From Drosophila pseudoobscura (Eukaryota; Arthropoda; Insecta; Diptera; Drosophilidae), in contig NC_046679.1 of NCBI RefSeq assembly GCF_009870125.1, positions 14,818,001 through 14,882,000 on the forward strand: a stretch of DNA of 64,000 nucleotides. Direction: 5' to 3'. The position numbers were made by a program, and so were the translations under genes. The notes under the pieces are model-generated. The model made no database searches, had not been told where the DNA came from, and worked only from the letters and a program-made list of their open reading frames with translations. Positions 12,796 through 22,650 of the stretch are shown in pieces. Positions within the stretch are counted from its first letter, which is position 1; each line of letters opens with the position of its first letter.

Positions 12796-15191
12796 TTTAC
12801 TTTTGGTTTTGCTTTTGCTTTTACTTTTACGTGTACGTTTACGTTGTTTATCTTCGTCTTCTTCTTGGTTGTTTCTCTTTTCTGCTTATTTTTTGTTGCG
12901 TTTTCTTCGTTGTTTTGTGTGTCAAAAAACTGTTGCAGTTAGTGCTTAATTTTTTTGTTTAGAGCTTTACGTAAGCTTTTGGTTACGCGGCGTCGACGAC
13001 TACGATTAGCAGTTAGACGTTAACGCACACACACACACACACACACAGGCGCATTCACAAGCTCACACGCGGTCACACACACACGCGCAAACATATACAC
13101 GAGCGCGGAGTTTTACTTTTGCTTCTCTTTATATTTTTTGCAGCGTTTTTTTCTTTCTGTGTGGCTCAACTTGTTTGCACGTTTTTCCACTGCCTACGAC
13201 GGGAGGGAGGGGTAGACCTTTTATTGATTTTCCGTTGATTTTCGTGACCGCAACAACCGATTTTCTTTTGCCTCAATCTATCTCTCCCGTTTGCTTTAGC
13301 TTTTGGTTTAGTATATACTTTTGTTGGTTTATACTTCACTGACACTTTTTTTGCTGAGTTTATTATTTAATATTATTATTTCTTTGCTGTTTATCTTCTT
13401 CTCCCTCTCTTGCGCTGACTTTCGCGCTCGCTCGCTAGCCAGAGAGCAGCAGCACCTCTTCAATGCCAGGTAGCAGCTAAAAAGCTATTCACAGCAGCAA
13501 CAACAAATGCTGCTTAATTATTGTGACTCACGACGGCACGGAACGGGGTGCAGATATCGCGTTTATTTTGTTGCTATTTTCCGTTTAGGAATCACACAAG
13601 ATTAAGTACTCTTTTTTTGTTTGTTTCGCTTCACGCACACACACACACACACGGCCAACGGTTGTTATGCAGGGGTAAGGGGTGGGGCGCTGTTGATCGT
13701 GTCGTCACTTTTGCAAGGACTCCACTCCTCCTCTTGCTATTTCTATATTCCCGAAATGCAGCAGCAGCAGCAGCGCAGCATTTGCATGTGGAACACGTTT
13801 CGCGCTGGTGTGAGTGTCTCGGTCTGCAGTATATTTCGGTAGTCAAAAAAAATACCGACAAGGCTCGGCTCCGGCTCCGGCTCACAAACACAAAAAATCT
13901 CTTAAAATGGGCAAAAAAATCGATTTCTGCGCAAAGCTCCAATTCTCTGCTATCTTTTTCCTCCTCTTCGGCTTCTTCTTCCAACAACCACGCTGCGAGA
14001 GGTGAAGGGCGGGCGGCAATACGGTGGGCGTTATTTGTTCTTTCTCTTTTGCTTAGCTTGTTTTATTTTCGTTTGTTGCGTACGAATTCTCGTCGCCGCA
14101 GTCGACGACGGCAGAGGCAGAGGCAGCAACAATGACGAACATACACTTCGGCGGTCAGTCGGTCGGTCGGTTGGTGGGCGGCGGCAGCGACGTATGATAT
14201 GAGACGACGACCTCCTCTCCTCTCTCTCTCACGCTCCCTCTCTTGATGATGTCTTGGGTTAGTTTTTTGCTGTTGTATGTGTTGTTGTCGCCTCTATTGT
14301 TTTACCCGCACATCGCTAAAAAGCACACTCGACGCGTTTGCTGGCTCTCGGCAATCTGAAACATGCGTCGCCATCCGGCGCAGCCAAGACCGTCCCCAAC
14401 AGCCCCAACAGTGCTCCCTCTCTTTCGTTTGTATCGGTGTGTATGTGGATGGTGTTAAGAGTGCGCCGACTCTAATGCGGGCTTGCTCTTATTCTCTCTT
14501 GCTGGTGGTGGCGGCTCCCACGGACTTTTGGGTGCTCTGGTCCTGCTATGTTTTACAACTGCGTTGTGTGCTTGTATTTCGCCTTTGCATATATCGGTAT
14601 TTTATTGGTTCACGCCGGCAAATGCGAAACTACTTTATTGCATTTTCGCACCATTATAGTTTCGGGGATTTGAACGCATTCACTTTTACTAGGTTAATTG
14701 TTTGTTACGGTAACATTTAATTACATGCGCGTTGGCCAAAATTATTAATATTTTGAAGTGTTTTGTTTTCTCTTTTGCTCGGCATCTTCTTGTTTTCACT
14801 TTTACTGCGGCTTACTATGAAAATACCAAATAGCGCGTACCGAAAGGCACAAAAAAATGCAGAGTGTGGCTGTATTACGCCAACCCTGCAACCACAATCG
14901 GCAGCACGGTTTGTTTGTGGAATCCATTCGCGGCCGGGAAAGAGAATCGACATGCGCAGGGATTTTTATGAATGAATCGCGACCGGCACTTTTTTTAAAC
15001 GAATTTCAATCTGAAAAGGAACTTGCCAACTGGCAATAATCTTGGCAAATATATATATAAAAAAAATATGTTGAGCCGGCAGGGTTGCAGCGTACGATCA
15101 GACATAAATTCAAAATATTGCAAAGCACTCGTTTGCACGGTTTCCAGGTTGTAAATATGGTACAAATAGAATGGAATGGTTGCTCACTCAC
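12796..15191 (-). other. Syx1A leader/promoter region inside 4EHP downstream intron
   Basis: No coding exon recognised on either strand. It holds (CA)n runs at about 13025-13048 and 13635-13651, (CAG)n at about 13757-13774, CT-rich tracts and triplet runs, typical of fly neuronal 5' UTR and promoter DNA. The donor of the 4EHP exon at 15191 opens an intron into this region, so it is also 4EHP intronic sequence unless a short last exon was missed. Exact Syx1A 5' exons cannot be assigned. Confidence 0.45.
13025..13048 (+). repeat. (CA)n microsatellite
   Basis: A pure CA dinucleotide run of about 12 units, followed by more interrupted CA/CACG repeats to about 13090. Confidence 0.9.
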
Positions 15192-17052
15192 CGGATACTT
15201 TGTCTGCAGCACTATGCCGCATATCTCGTCACCCACCAGAAATTGCTCACCCAGCATCGCCATGCAGACATTCTCCCAGGCACGTTCAATTTTGTTTTTG
15301 CGCAATCTTATTAGCCATTGGCCGCCTTTACTATTCGCCGGATCCTCCCACATCGGTTTGATGCCTTGTTTGAATAGGGACAGCTCTCGGTACGGCTTCA
15401 GGGCAGTCGGCCGGATCAGATGCGAGTAGAGGGACCACCATTGCTGGACACTTGCACACCTTCCGACCACGTGCAGCGATTTGCTATAGTCCGTGGCGGC
15501 CCGCTGTGTCCCCTTTCGCGAGAACCAAAGGCAGTATGTGTGCTGTAGGCGATTCTCATTGGGCCCCACCTCCAGCGGCGGTAATTTTTCCACATCTATT
15601 TCATTCTCTACGTCGCTGTCGTCACTATCGACAAGATCCGGCCAGACTTTCCTGAAATACGAAGACATAGCACATTTAATATTTCTTTAGTGAGGCTTTT
15701 TTGATTTCATATTTCCTGAACATCGATCTCTCCTGGCCGACGACTACAAATCCCCCGAAATATTAACTTTACAGTCAGCAGGTCAGTCATTCTCTCAGTT
15801 TGGCATCAAAATATTCAAAAATCGTCACATACATTTCTTAAACAATATTTCTAAAAGCAGGTATGAAGCTGTCGATTCGTACACTCGACCAGCGCGTTAT
15901 CACCCTCGAGATGGACGAGGGGCAGAACGTGTTGGCCCTGAAAAAGAGGCTGGTCAGCATGCCGGGGATATCCCAGTCAGTGGACAGTCTACAACTGATC
16001 TACGGGGGACGCATCATGGAGGATGAATTGCCTCTCAGCGAGTACAAGATTGCCGAGGACAAATTTCTGGTGCTGATGGGCAAGCAGAAGGTCCAACAGG
16101 TGACAAAGGTTGAACTGGAGAAGAAGCCCAAAGAGACGGCTTCTGCTGCTACAGGTGCTGGAAGTACGCCATCAGGGGATACAGGTGCTGAAACTTATGC
16201 TACAGAAGCACGGAATCCGACGTCCTCGGTGGCACCAAACGAAGAAATGGTCCAGCGTCTGATGGGCATGGGTTACGAGGAGATGCCAGTGCGCGCCGCT
16301 CTAAGTGCCAGCTTCAATCATCCGGAGCTTGCCATCGAGTATCTGATCGCGCAAATTCCATCAGAGGCCGCCAGTGGAACTGCATCGCCCGTCAGTGTTA
16401 GTCCCTCGGTGGCCGAAATGGCCGCGAATCTGGCACCTCTGATGTCCGATCCACGGTTTGCACAGTTGCGCGAAATGATACTCCAGAATCCTGATCAGCT
16501 GGAGGCAATTCTTGGTCAGATGAGCGGGTCAAATCCAGAAGTGTTTGAGGGTTTACGCAACCACCATGGAGAGTTCGTTGACTTGCTGAACTATGACCTA
16601 AGCCTAAGCGACGATGACGAGTTCCCACAACAGGCTGACAGCGCGCTGCAGACGCCACTAACTGCCGCAGAGGCGGCTGCCGTGGATCGTTTGACGGCAT
16701 TGGGCTTCCAGCACGACCTGGCCGTACAGGTCTACTTGGCCTGCAACAAGAATGAAGAGCTGGCGGCCGATGTACTCTTCCGCCAGTCCGAAGAGGATCA
16801 GTGATCGTTCCGCTCTCCTTGTTCTCCTCTGCTCTTTCTCTCATCTATCGTGGCGTGGCGTTGAATCGATCATCGACGAATAAACAGACCTGGGGGCTAT
16901 AGTGGTGCATATAGATGCCATAAGAACATAACCTAACAATCGCATCGGCCAATGGGCCAAAGAGGGAGATGTGCGTGTGTGTTGTTGGCCTAATTTGTGG
17001 GAGATGCCACTTACGATTCATATTGTTTGGTTGCAACCTTTTCCATGCTCAT
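15192..17052 (-). CDS. eIF4EHP: eIF4E-homologous cap-binding protein 4EHP, 5' exons only
   Basis: Translational repressor that binds the mRNA cap but not eIF4G. In flies it works with Bicoid on caudal mRNA and with Brat/Nanos on hunchback. Exon 1 is 17052-17015 (ATG AGC ATG GAA ..., 12 codons plus TC, donor GTAAGT). Exon 2 is 15651-15192 (acceptor TATTTCAG, donor CCG|GTGAGT). The phases agree and the join reads ...QYESKVWPDLVDSD, which matches the fly N-terminus I remember. Exon 2 carries the eIF4E fold: HTYCLWFSRKG, VQQWWSLYSHLIRP, the cap-stacking Trp in PMWEDPANSKGG and QWLIRLRK. The C-terminal part of the family (the RIRDTLRR / LEYK segment, about 45-50 residues) is missing here and was not found anywhere at lower coordinates, so the gene is incomplete in view. 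The 5' UTR probably extends from 17053 to about 17650. The Rad23-like gene lies inside intron 1 on the other strand. Confidence 0.9.
15863..16804 (+). CDS. Rad23-like UBL-UBA proteasome shuttle, intronless
   Basis: A 313-residue protein with the full Rad23 layout: N-terminal ubiquitin-like domain (about 1-77, MKLSIRTLDQRVITLEMDE... LIYGGRIMEDE), a Ala/Thr/Gly linker, UBA1 (about 126-165, VQRLMGMGYEEMPVRAAL), the XPC-binding/STI1-like segment (about 192-245, FAQLREMILQNPDQLEAIL) and UBA2 (about 268-308, AVDRLTALGFQHDLAVQVYL). Rad23 proteins deliver ubiquitylated cargo to the proteasome and stabilise XPC in nucleotide-excision repair. The absence of introns and the position inside 4EHP intron 1 on the opposite strand suggest a retrocopy of the main Rad23 gene. 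It is probably the ortholog of D. melanogaster CG10694 (from memory). The poly-A signal AATAAA is at 16879-16884. The reading frame is intact with all four domains, so it is likely functional. Confidence 0.93.
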   Translation: MKLSIRTLDQRVITLEMDEGQNVLALKKRLVSMPGISQSVDSLQLIYGGRIMEDELPLSEYKIAEDKFLVLMGKQKVQQVTKVELEKKPKETASAATGAGSTPSGDTGAETYATEARNPTSSVAPNEEMVQRLMGMGYEEMPVRAALSASFNHPELAIEYLIAQIPSEAASGTASPVSVSPSVAEMAANLAPLMSDPRFAQLREMILQNPDQLEAILGQMSGSNPEVFEGLRNHHGEFVDLLNYDLSLSDDDEFPQQADSALQTPLTAAEAAAVDRLTALGFQHDLAVQVYLACNKNEELAADVLFRQSEEDQ

Positions 17053-17650
17053 CTTTGATGATTTGGGGGGCTCTGGGGCTGGGGCTGGTGGCACTAGTAT
17101 TGCTGCGATATTGCTGGTATTTCTCCTGGTTTTGGAATCTGTGGATCTTGCTGCTGGGTCTGCTGCTGCTCCGGTGACGCTGTTACTTGGATGATGATGA
17201 TAATGCTGCTGCCTCTAATGCTATTGTGTGGGCCCTCTGCCTCCTCTGCTACTGTGACGGTTTTGGCCTTTTCGTGTAAATTGTAGTTGTACTTGATTTT
17301 AGCGTAGCTTCCTCTTCCACTGACGGATTCTTCTTTCAAAATTGTAGCTCCTTTGCTGCGTGAAATAGTAGAGCGAGCGTGTGTATGTGTGTGTGTGCGT
17401 ATGTGATGGATGATTCTACCTTCCACACACCACAAAAATACGTCTATCGTCTGTCGCCTAGGTGCCTGGGGGGCCGCCGCTTTGAGTGGGGAACTATCAC
17501 TATTCCGTTGTAAACAATTGCAAATAAGTTTGTCCGCCAATCGTGAATTTCATGGATTTTTCTTGTTTTTTATCTGATTCGTTTTGGTTAAAGCGCTGCA
17601 GTTTTGACGTTTCTTTTTGTACACAACATGCGTCCAATTACGTTCCACTT
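17053..17650 (-). other. eIF4EHP: Probable 5' UTR and first exon of 4EHP
   Basis: The sequence upstream of the 4EHP start (17052) continues without an obvious acceptor up to the promoter-like cluster at 17673-17760. It contains CAG/CAA and CA repeats. A long minus-strand open frame (17094-17540) overlaps it but has no recognisable domain and ends before the 4EHP ATG, so I read it as leader sequence. If translated it would act as an upstream ORF. Confidence 0.5.
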
Positions 17651-17672
17651 GCGGTCCACCTTCCACGCGGCG

Positions 17673-17760
17673 CTGACCCTCAGAAATATACCGAAATATA
17701 CCGTAAATATACCGATATTTGTTTAGGTAAAAATTGAACGGACGGTATATTTACGGTATA
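17673..17760. promoter_or_regulatory. Motif 6-rich promoter cluster with perfect inverted repeat
   Basis: The element CTGACCCTCAGAAATATACC (17673-17692) is followed by repeated AAATATACCG words. An 18-bp arm at 17697-17714 (TATACCGTAAATATACCG) is exactly repeated in reverse complement at 17743-17760 across a 28-bp spacer. GTATATTT is the core of fly promoter Motif 6. The location fits the 4EHP transcription start (minus) and the upstream flank of the ARL6IP4-like gene (plus). Confidence 0.65.
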
Positions 17761-17805
17761 TAAATAAAAATAATTTATTCGATAACAATTAAACCGTGAG
17801 TAAAG

Positions 17806-17903
17806 AATAATAACTAAAGTAAAATAGCCACAGAAAAACCGTTAACAATTATTATTAATTAACTGTATGTTTAATAAACAAATAAAAATACACGTAAAAT
17901 ATG
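17806..17903 (+). repeat. Relic duplicate of the ARL6IP4-like 3' UTR
   Basis: This stretch aligns with 18745-18865, the 3' UTR and downstream flank of the ARL6IP4-like gene. Both share AATAATRACYAAAGTAAAA, then CAGAAAAAMC, ATTATTAATTAA-type sequence, GTTTAATAAACAAAT with the poly-A signal (17873-17878 here, 18818-18823 there), and TACACGTRAAATATG at the end. The downstream copy carries a roughly 20-bp extra segment before the last block. The order and spacing of several blocks argue against chance. Confidence 0.8.
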
Positions 17904-17930
17904 GGACAAAATTGAAATGGGCTGTGAAAC

Positions 17931-17938
17931 TATCGATA
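17931..17938. promoter_or_regulatory. DRE (TATCGATA)
   Basis: A perfect DREF-binding palindrome TATCGATA lies about 300 bp upstream of the ARL6IP4-like start codon. DRE is a housekeeping core-promoter element in flies. Confidence 0.6.
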
Positions 17939-18127
17939 ATTCGTCGAAAGAAAAAGAAGAAGAAAATACCCTATGTTTTGGTGGGCAATTCCGTTTAAAC
18001 ATGAATTTTGGAGTCTATTAAAGGTGCTCAGGAAATTGGCAATAATTCGGAGTGTTTGTCCCACCGTTCTATATGCTTTTCTCGGGAAAACTAATATTTA
18101 ATAGCATACAAATCGAAAAGCAATTAT

Positions 18128-18162
18128 CACGTGAATCAATATAGCCCAAAATAGTGCACGTG
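18128..18162. promoter_or_regulatory. Paired CACGTG E-boxes
   Basis: Two CACGTG sites lie at 18128-18133 (in the full palindrome TCACGTGA) and 18157-18162, 29 bp apart start to start, about 80-110 bp upstream of the ARL6IP4-like ATG. CACGTG is bound by Max/Myc, USF and Mitf-type bHLH proteins. Confidence 0.6.
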
Positions 18163-18238
18163 ACTATTGGCAGGGTATCGACGTTCGAGTGCTGTCAAAT
18201 CTCTTTTCGTTTTGTTTACATCTTACGGCCTTACAAAA

Positions 18239-18749
18239 ATGGGTAAAAGCGAGAAGAAATCAAAGAAAAAGCACAAGGAGAAGCGCAAGGAGCACAAGGA
18301 GAAGCACAAGTCTAGGAAATCTAAAAAGCACACCAAGCAAAAGGACGCAACTCCGCCGCCCCAAGCGCCGCCGCCACCTCCACCGCCGGACATTAGCAGC
18401 GATGAAGACTTCGCCATACCAATAGGTCCGTATTCCCCATCGTAACACAAAGGTTCTTGTATATTACGTGTGTGTCTTGTTTGAATATCCCCACCAAAAA
18501 ATTTAAGCACTGATGAACAGCAAATCCCATGCGCCCGAGACACCGGAGGAATACCAGCGCCGTCAGAGTCAGATACGTCGCGAAGTGGATCCCGTGACCG
18601 GCCGCATACGCCTCATCAAGGGCGACAGTGAGGTGCTGGAGGAAATCGTGAGTAAAGAGCGCCACACGGACATCAATAAGAAGGCCACACGTGGCGATGG
18701 CGAGTACTACGAATCCCGATCTCTCGACGCGGCCCGTCGTAAAAAATAA
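18239..18749 (+). CDS. ARL6IP4/SRp25-like nuclear splicing-regulator protein
   Basis: Two exons, 18239-18441 and 18521-18749, separated by a 79-bp intron (donor ATC|GTAACA, acceptor GAACAG|C). The join gives ...[22 protein letters not shown]. Total 432 nt, 143 residues. The N-terminus is almost pure Lys/Glu/His/Arg ([20 protein letters not shown]), a nuclear-speckle type tail, followed by a proline run (about 41-52) and DISSDED. The C-terminus, with [20 protein letters not shown] and EEIVSKERH...[10 protein letters not shown], matches the conserved ARL6IP4 C-terminal block as I know it. In mammals this protein affects splice-site choice. The start MGKSEKKS is chosen because it begins the basic tail. 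Poly-A signal at 18818-18823. Its 3' end converges closely on the RNFT-like gene. Confidence 0.85.
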
Positions 18750-18894
18750 TGACCAAAGTAAAACAGAACATACAGAAAAAACCTTAAGAATTAGTATTAA
18801 TTAATAACTGTCAGTTTAATAAACAAATGCTAGCTCGGAGACTATTTATATACACGTGAAATATGCAAAAACATTTCTTTGGGGGATGGGAGTC

Positions 18895-21094
18895 CTAGTA
18901 CAACTGATGGAAGAATGTGGTGCTGCCATCCTGCCAGGCGGGGTCATCGCTAACCTTGGCACGGCACATGGGGCACGTTTGCTCGCGCTTGAACCACGTT
19001 TGCACGCACTCATCACAGAAAATATGTCCACACTCTAGGATTATGGGCGTGTTGAACGTATCATGGCAGATGGGGCAGACAGAGCCCGCGGCATCTAGTT
19101 CCTCTTTAGTGGGCGGACGCTCAGAGTCCTACAAAGAACAAAACATAATGATTAGATATGGGAAAACCTTTGACTAGTATGGGATCCAACGTACAATATT
19201 CCGTCTGAAGGTAACAACTGATTTGTGTAACGATTTGGCACGCTCCACAAGCTCAAAGATCTTTGCCCCCAGGTATAATGCGGAGAAGAGGCCGCCCGAG
19301 ACCACCTCCAGGCCCGAATATGACTCGTAGAGGAACATGAACCACTGTGTGATGGGTGTTAGGGCTCGATAAAACTGTGATATGTATTCCACCAGGACAT
19401 AAAGACGGGCCTGAATAAGAAGAGTCACAAGAGATTATGAGATAGAGAATGGGGAATCTATAGGACTCGACGCTTACCCTCACTTTGAAGCGCATCACAT
19501 GATTGGGCAGCATGGTGATGGCCAGTTTAATGAGCATCGTGAGCAGCTTGATGATGAGATCACTGACGGCTATGTAGTACAGCAGCATTCCCAGCGGTAT
19601 GACCTTCTCGGATTCATACGTGTCCGTGGTAACGACCGCCTTGAGCGTCTCCGAGGACGAGGTCGTTGGATTTGCAGACAGCGGACCAAAATTGGGGACT
19701 GTCCCCGACTCTGTCTTGTAGGGTATGGCGTAGGTGAAATATTTCCTTGGCGGCGGCACAATTAGACCAAACGGATCCGGCGCTGATGTGGCCAGAAACA
19801 AACGCACCGTGACCACTATCGTAATGAGACAGACGTCACGCAGCATCGAAGAGTACTTCTTTTGTGCCAGGCGGGACACCTGATTCCGCACCGATCGATT
19901 GACATTGTACATCACAGTCTGCAGCACCAGAAGATCCACAATGCCCAGCAAATGATCGTGTATGAATTTGATTAGGAGTATAAAGATGAGGGGCATATAC
20001 CGGACGAAATGGCTGAGGATCTGCACGACCATGTCGTCGGAAATAAGCTGCTCATCCTCCCCCTGGTGTTCGGGGGGCTCTGCCTGGCCATTGCCACCGC
20101 CGCCATTCGCTACTGCAGCCGCATCTCCAGCTCCAGCCAATGGTCCTCCGCTAAGATTGCCATCGCCTAGATCTAAATTCGCATTGTGTTCATCTTCGCT
20201 CTCCTCGTAGGCTGACGGATTGCTGTGCAGCTCCATGACGCTGGCATTGTGTCGCACACCCGCGAGGCTGTGACGCATTTCGCCCTCTCGCAATGAAATA
20301 CTGCGTCCCATAATGGCACTGGCACTGCTCGTGGGATTAAGTCCGTGCCCCACTCGACCGATCCTTAGGGGAGAAGTGCCCACAACTTCTGCATTTGGCT
20401 GCTGATTGTTCAGAAGAATGTGAGCATTGTCTACAGGTGATGACGCTGGTGGCGGATTTCCAGATGCCGCTGCTGCTGCTGCTGGCTGGTACCGGAAGTT
20501 GGAATGTGTGATAAAGGAGCGCAGCGCCTCAGTCGATGGGGCCGTGGACAAGGAGAAGACATCATTCAGATTTACACGCCAGAAACCAAGTTGTCGTACG
20601 CCAGCGGGCGAGCCGGATGCGGGTCCAGGCAATGGCCCGCCGCCCGGGCTGGGCAGTGGCTCCTCCATGCTGTTGTTGGCACCCATGCTGCGGGACTGCT
20701 GCAGGCGACGGTTCATTTGTGTGGCCACACGGACGGGTGAGCTGACGGTCGGTGTGTAGGAGCGCTGACGGGCCAGGAATGAGGATAGAATGTTTCCGTG
20801 TCGCGGGCCAGCGCTAAGGCTGCTGCTGCGACCTGTTGGTGGATTGTGCCCAATGGAATCCAGATTGATGCTGGTGTTGTGGGGACCGGAACCCATACCA
20901 CCCGTCCCACTGCCGCCCGTCGCCGTAGAGGTCATCGACGGTGCTGCTGGCAGCAGATACTCGCTCTCCGCTGTTGTTGAGTCATTGTCGTCGCTTTCAA
21001 TGTGTATGGAGACGTTGGACAGATTGTTGTCCGCCTGGGCAGGACGATACCCAGCGCCACCGCCGCCTGACGGGTCCTTCGGGCCGTTTTTCAT
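18895..21094 (-). CDS. RNFT1/2-like multipass RING E3 ubiquitin ligase
   Basis: Three exons: 21094-19478, 19410-19195 and 19128-18895, all in phase 0. The total is 689 residues. The N-terminal 330 or so residues are Ser/Gly/Pro/Asn-rich and probably disordered. After DDMVVQILSHFVRYMPLIFILLIKFIHDHLL come several membrane helices (about 355-590). The C-terminus is a C3HC4 RING (CPIC...CGHIFCDEC...CPMC) and ends ...PAWQDGSTTFFHQLY, the typical RNFT ending (W-DGSTS-type tail). RNFT1/2 ligases sit in the ER membrane and act in quality control and ER-phagy. It is probably the ortholog of D. melanogaster CG13605 (from memory). A DRE and a Motif 6 composite lie just upstream of the ATG. Confidence 0.9.
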
Positions 21095-21136
21095 TGTTTT
21101 ACGTGTGGATTTTATTGTTGTTCTTCTTTTCGGAAT

Positions 21137-21215
21137 TATCGATATGATATACGGTCTGACCCTCAGAAATATACCTTAAGTACGCCAAAAATTTGAAAAT
21201 ATACCGTAAATATAC
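21137..21215. promoter_or_regulatory. DRE plus Motif 6 composite at RNFT-like promoter
   Basis: TATCGATA at 21137-21144 is followed by CTGACCCTCAGAAATATACC at 21156-21175 and a second AAATATACCGTAAATATAC block at about 21197-21215. The 20-bp composite is identical to the one at 17673-17692. The cluster begins about 43 bp upstream of the ATG, where the transcription start would be. Confidence 0.65.
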
Positions 21216-22650
21216 TGACGAATTATTTGGATTCAAGTTGCATCATATTCCTTGTTTTTGATATTCGGTTGCATATTACTAGCTAGCTAAGACCCTCTGC
21301 TCTGAACTCACAATTGAATCTGATTAATAAATCAATTTCCTACAACACTAGCATTTTTTAAATACCCCTTTTTATTGGATTTGATTGTTAACTAAGTATC
21401 ACCATGAGTCTGGGCCATGCAAATTTAATGTTGCTAAGAAAACTTGAAAATGTTGTATAGGAGGTATCGGTTTGATAAGGTTTCAACCTAAATTTGTTGG
21501 TTGAAATCAAAAATATCTGCGATTCCGTTTCAAAATCGTTTCAAAATCGCAAATATCCCACCAAAAGCCTACCGATACTATCGACTGTTGCGCGCCAAAT
21601 AGAAATTGTTTGAAAGCTAACCAGTTACAAGGATGTGAAAGCTATTTTAATAGACTGATGACATTGCTTAAATATAAATATTATATAAAAATACCTTCAA
21701 CTCAATTTCGACGTCAAAAAATAGAAAACAGTTAATAATATACCGTAAATGGTCAATATCTTCCAATATCAATAGCACTTAGAGATGACAAGATCAACAG
21801 GATCTTGATAAGAAATTTGCAGTTAGCTTTCAAATTTAAATTTGAAAATGAAATCAAATTTCCATTGAGGGATAGATCTGTTCGAAGAACTATGAACTAC
21901 CATGCTTGAGCTATCCGCTTGAATAAACAAAAGCGTGCATTATAATTATGCAAATTTGTAATTTCTGTAATTTCACCCTCTCTTTCGCTGCCCACCATTG
22001 ATAAGGAAGCAAATGACTCTGTTACCACTAACCACAAACAAAACTGACCTAAAGCCGTTGCCAGGTAACCGAAAAGAAGGCCAAAACATCAACAAAAACG
22101 TGACCAAAACCACCACCACTGACAAGGACACACGCTTCCACGAGTATATCCTTTGGAAGCGGTCAGTTCTATTCGATTTTCAGTGAAACAAAGAAGTGCG
22201 TTGCAAAGCGGCAAAGTGGCAAAGAAAACTGCCAAATGGTGGAAAAACAGAAACAAATGAAAAAATAAGTCAAATGGGTAATTAAAATATAAATATGATT
22301 TATTGTACAAAGCTAACGAACTATAAGTGTATATATTAAATATGTACATATGTATATACGGGTACATGTTTTTTTGTTTGTAACTCTACGAGTATTAAGT
22401 CCTAAGCCTAATCTTCATTTGATGGATGTTGAACCCCATTTGATGCGTGCGCGCGCGTTTCAAGTAAACAAAAAAGTAAAAAAATGCAAAAAATATATAT
22501 ACAAATATATATTTTTATTATTGATCAGTCTGTGTAATCTCTCTCTCTCTCTCTCGCTCTCGCGGTTCCATTCCCCACCCCTCCCCTCCCCCCAACCGCA
22601 TCCGGCTGCAGTGGCTCCCCATCCCCCATCCCCCATTGGTGGGCCGTCGT
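21216..22650. other. Intergenic spacer between two minus-strand genes
   Basis: AT-rich and noncoding. It contains small near-repeats (GTTTCAAAATC twice at about 21527-21548), a GGTTTCAACC / GGTTGAAATC inverted pair at about 21477-21508, a GCGCGCG tract at about 22448-22457 and a CT tract at about 22539-22562. The right-hand part should include the 3' UTR of the pre-ATP-grasp-like gene. Nothing else is supported. Confidence 0.5.

Noticed and set aside
13548-14135. 195-codon plus-strand frame near Syx1A
   Set aside because: His-Thr and Ser runs follow CA and CTG repeats, and the opposite frames are equally open. No homology recognised.
17094-17540. 148-codon minus-strand frame upstream of 4EHP
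   Set aside because: It has His-Thr and Ile repeats from microsatellites, ends before the true 4EHP start, and matches no family. It is better read as 5' leader.
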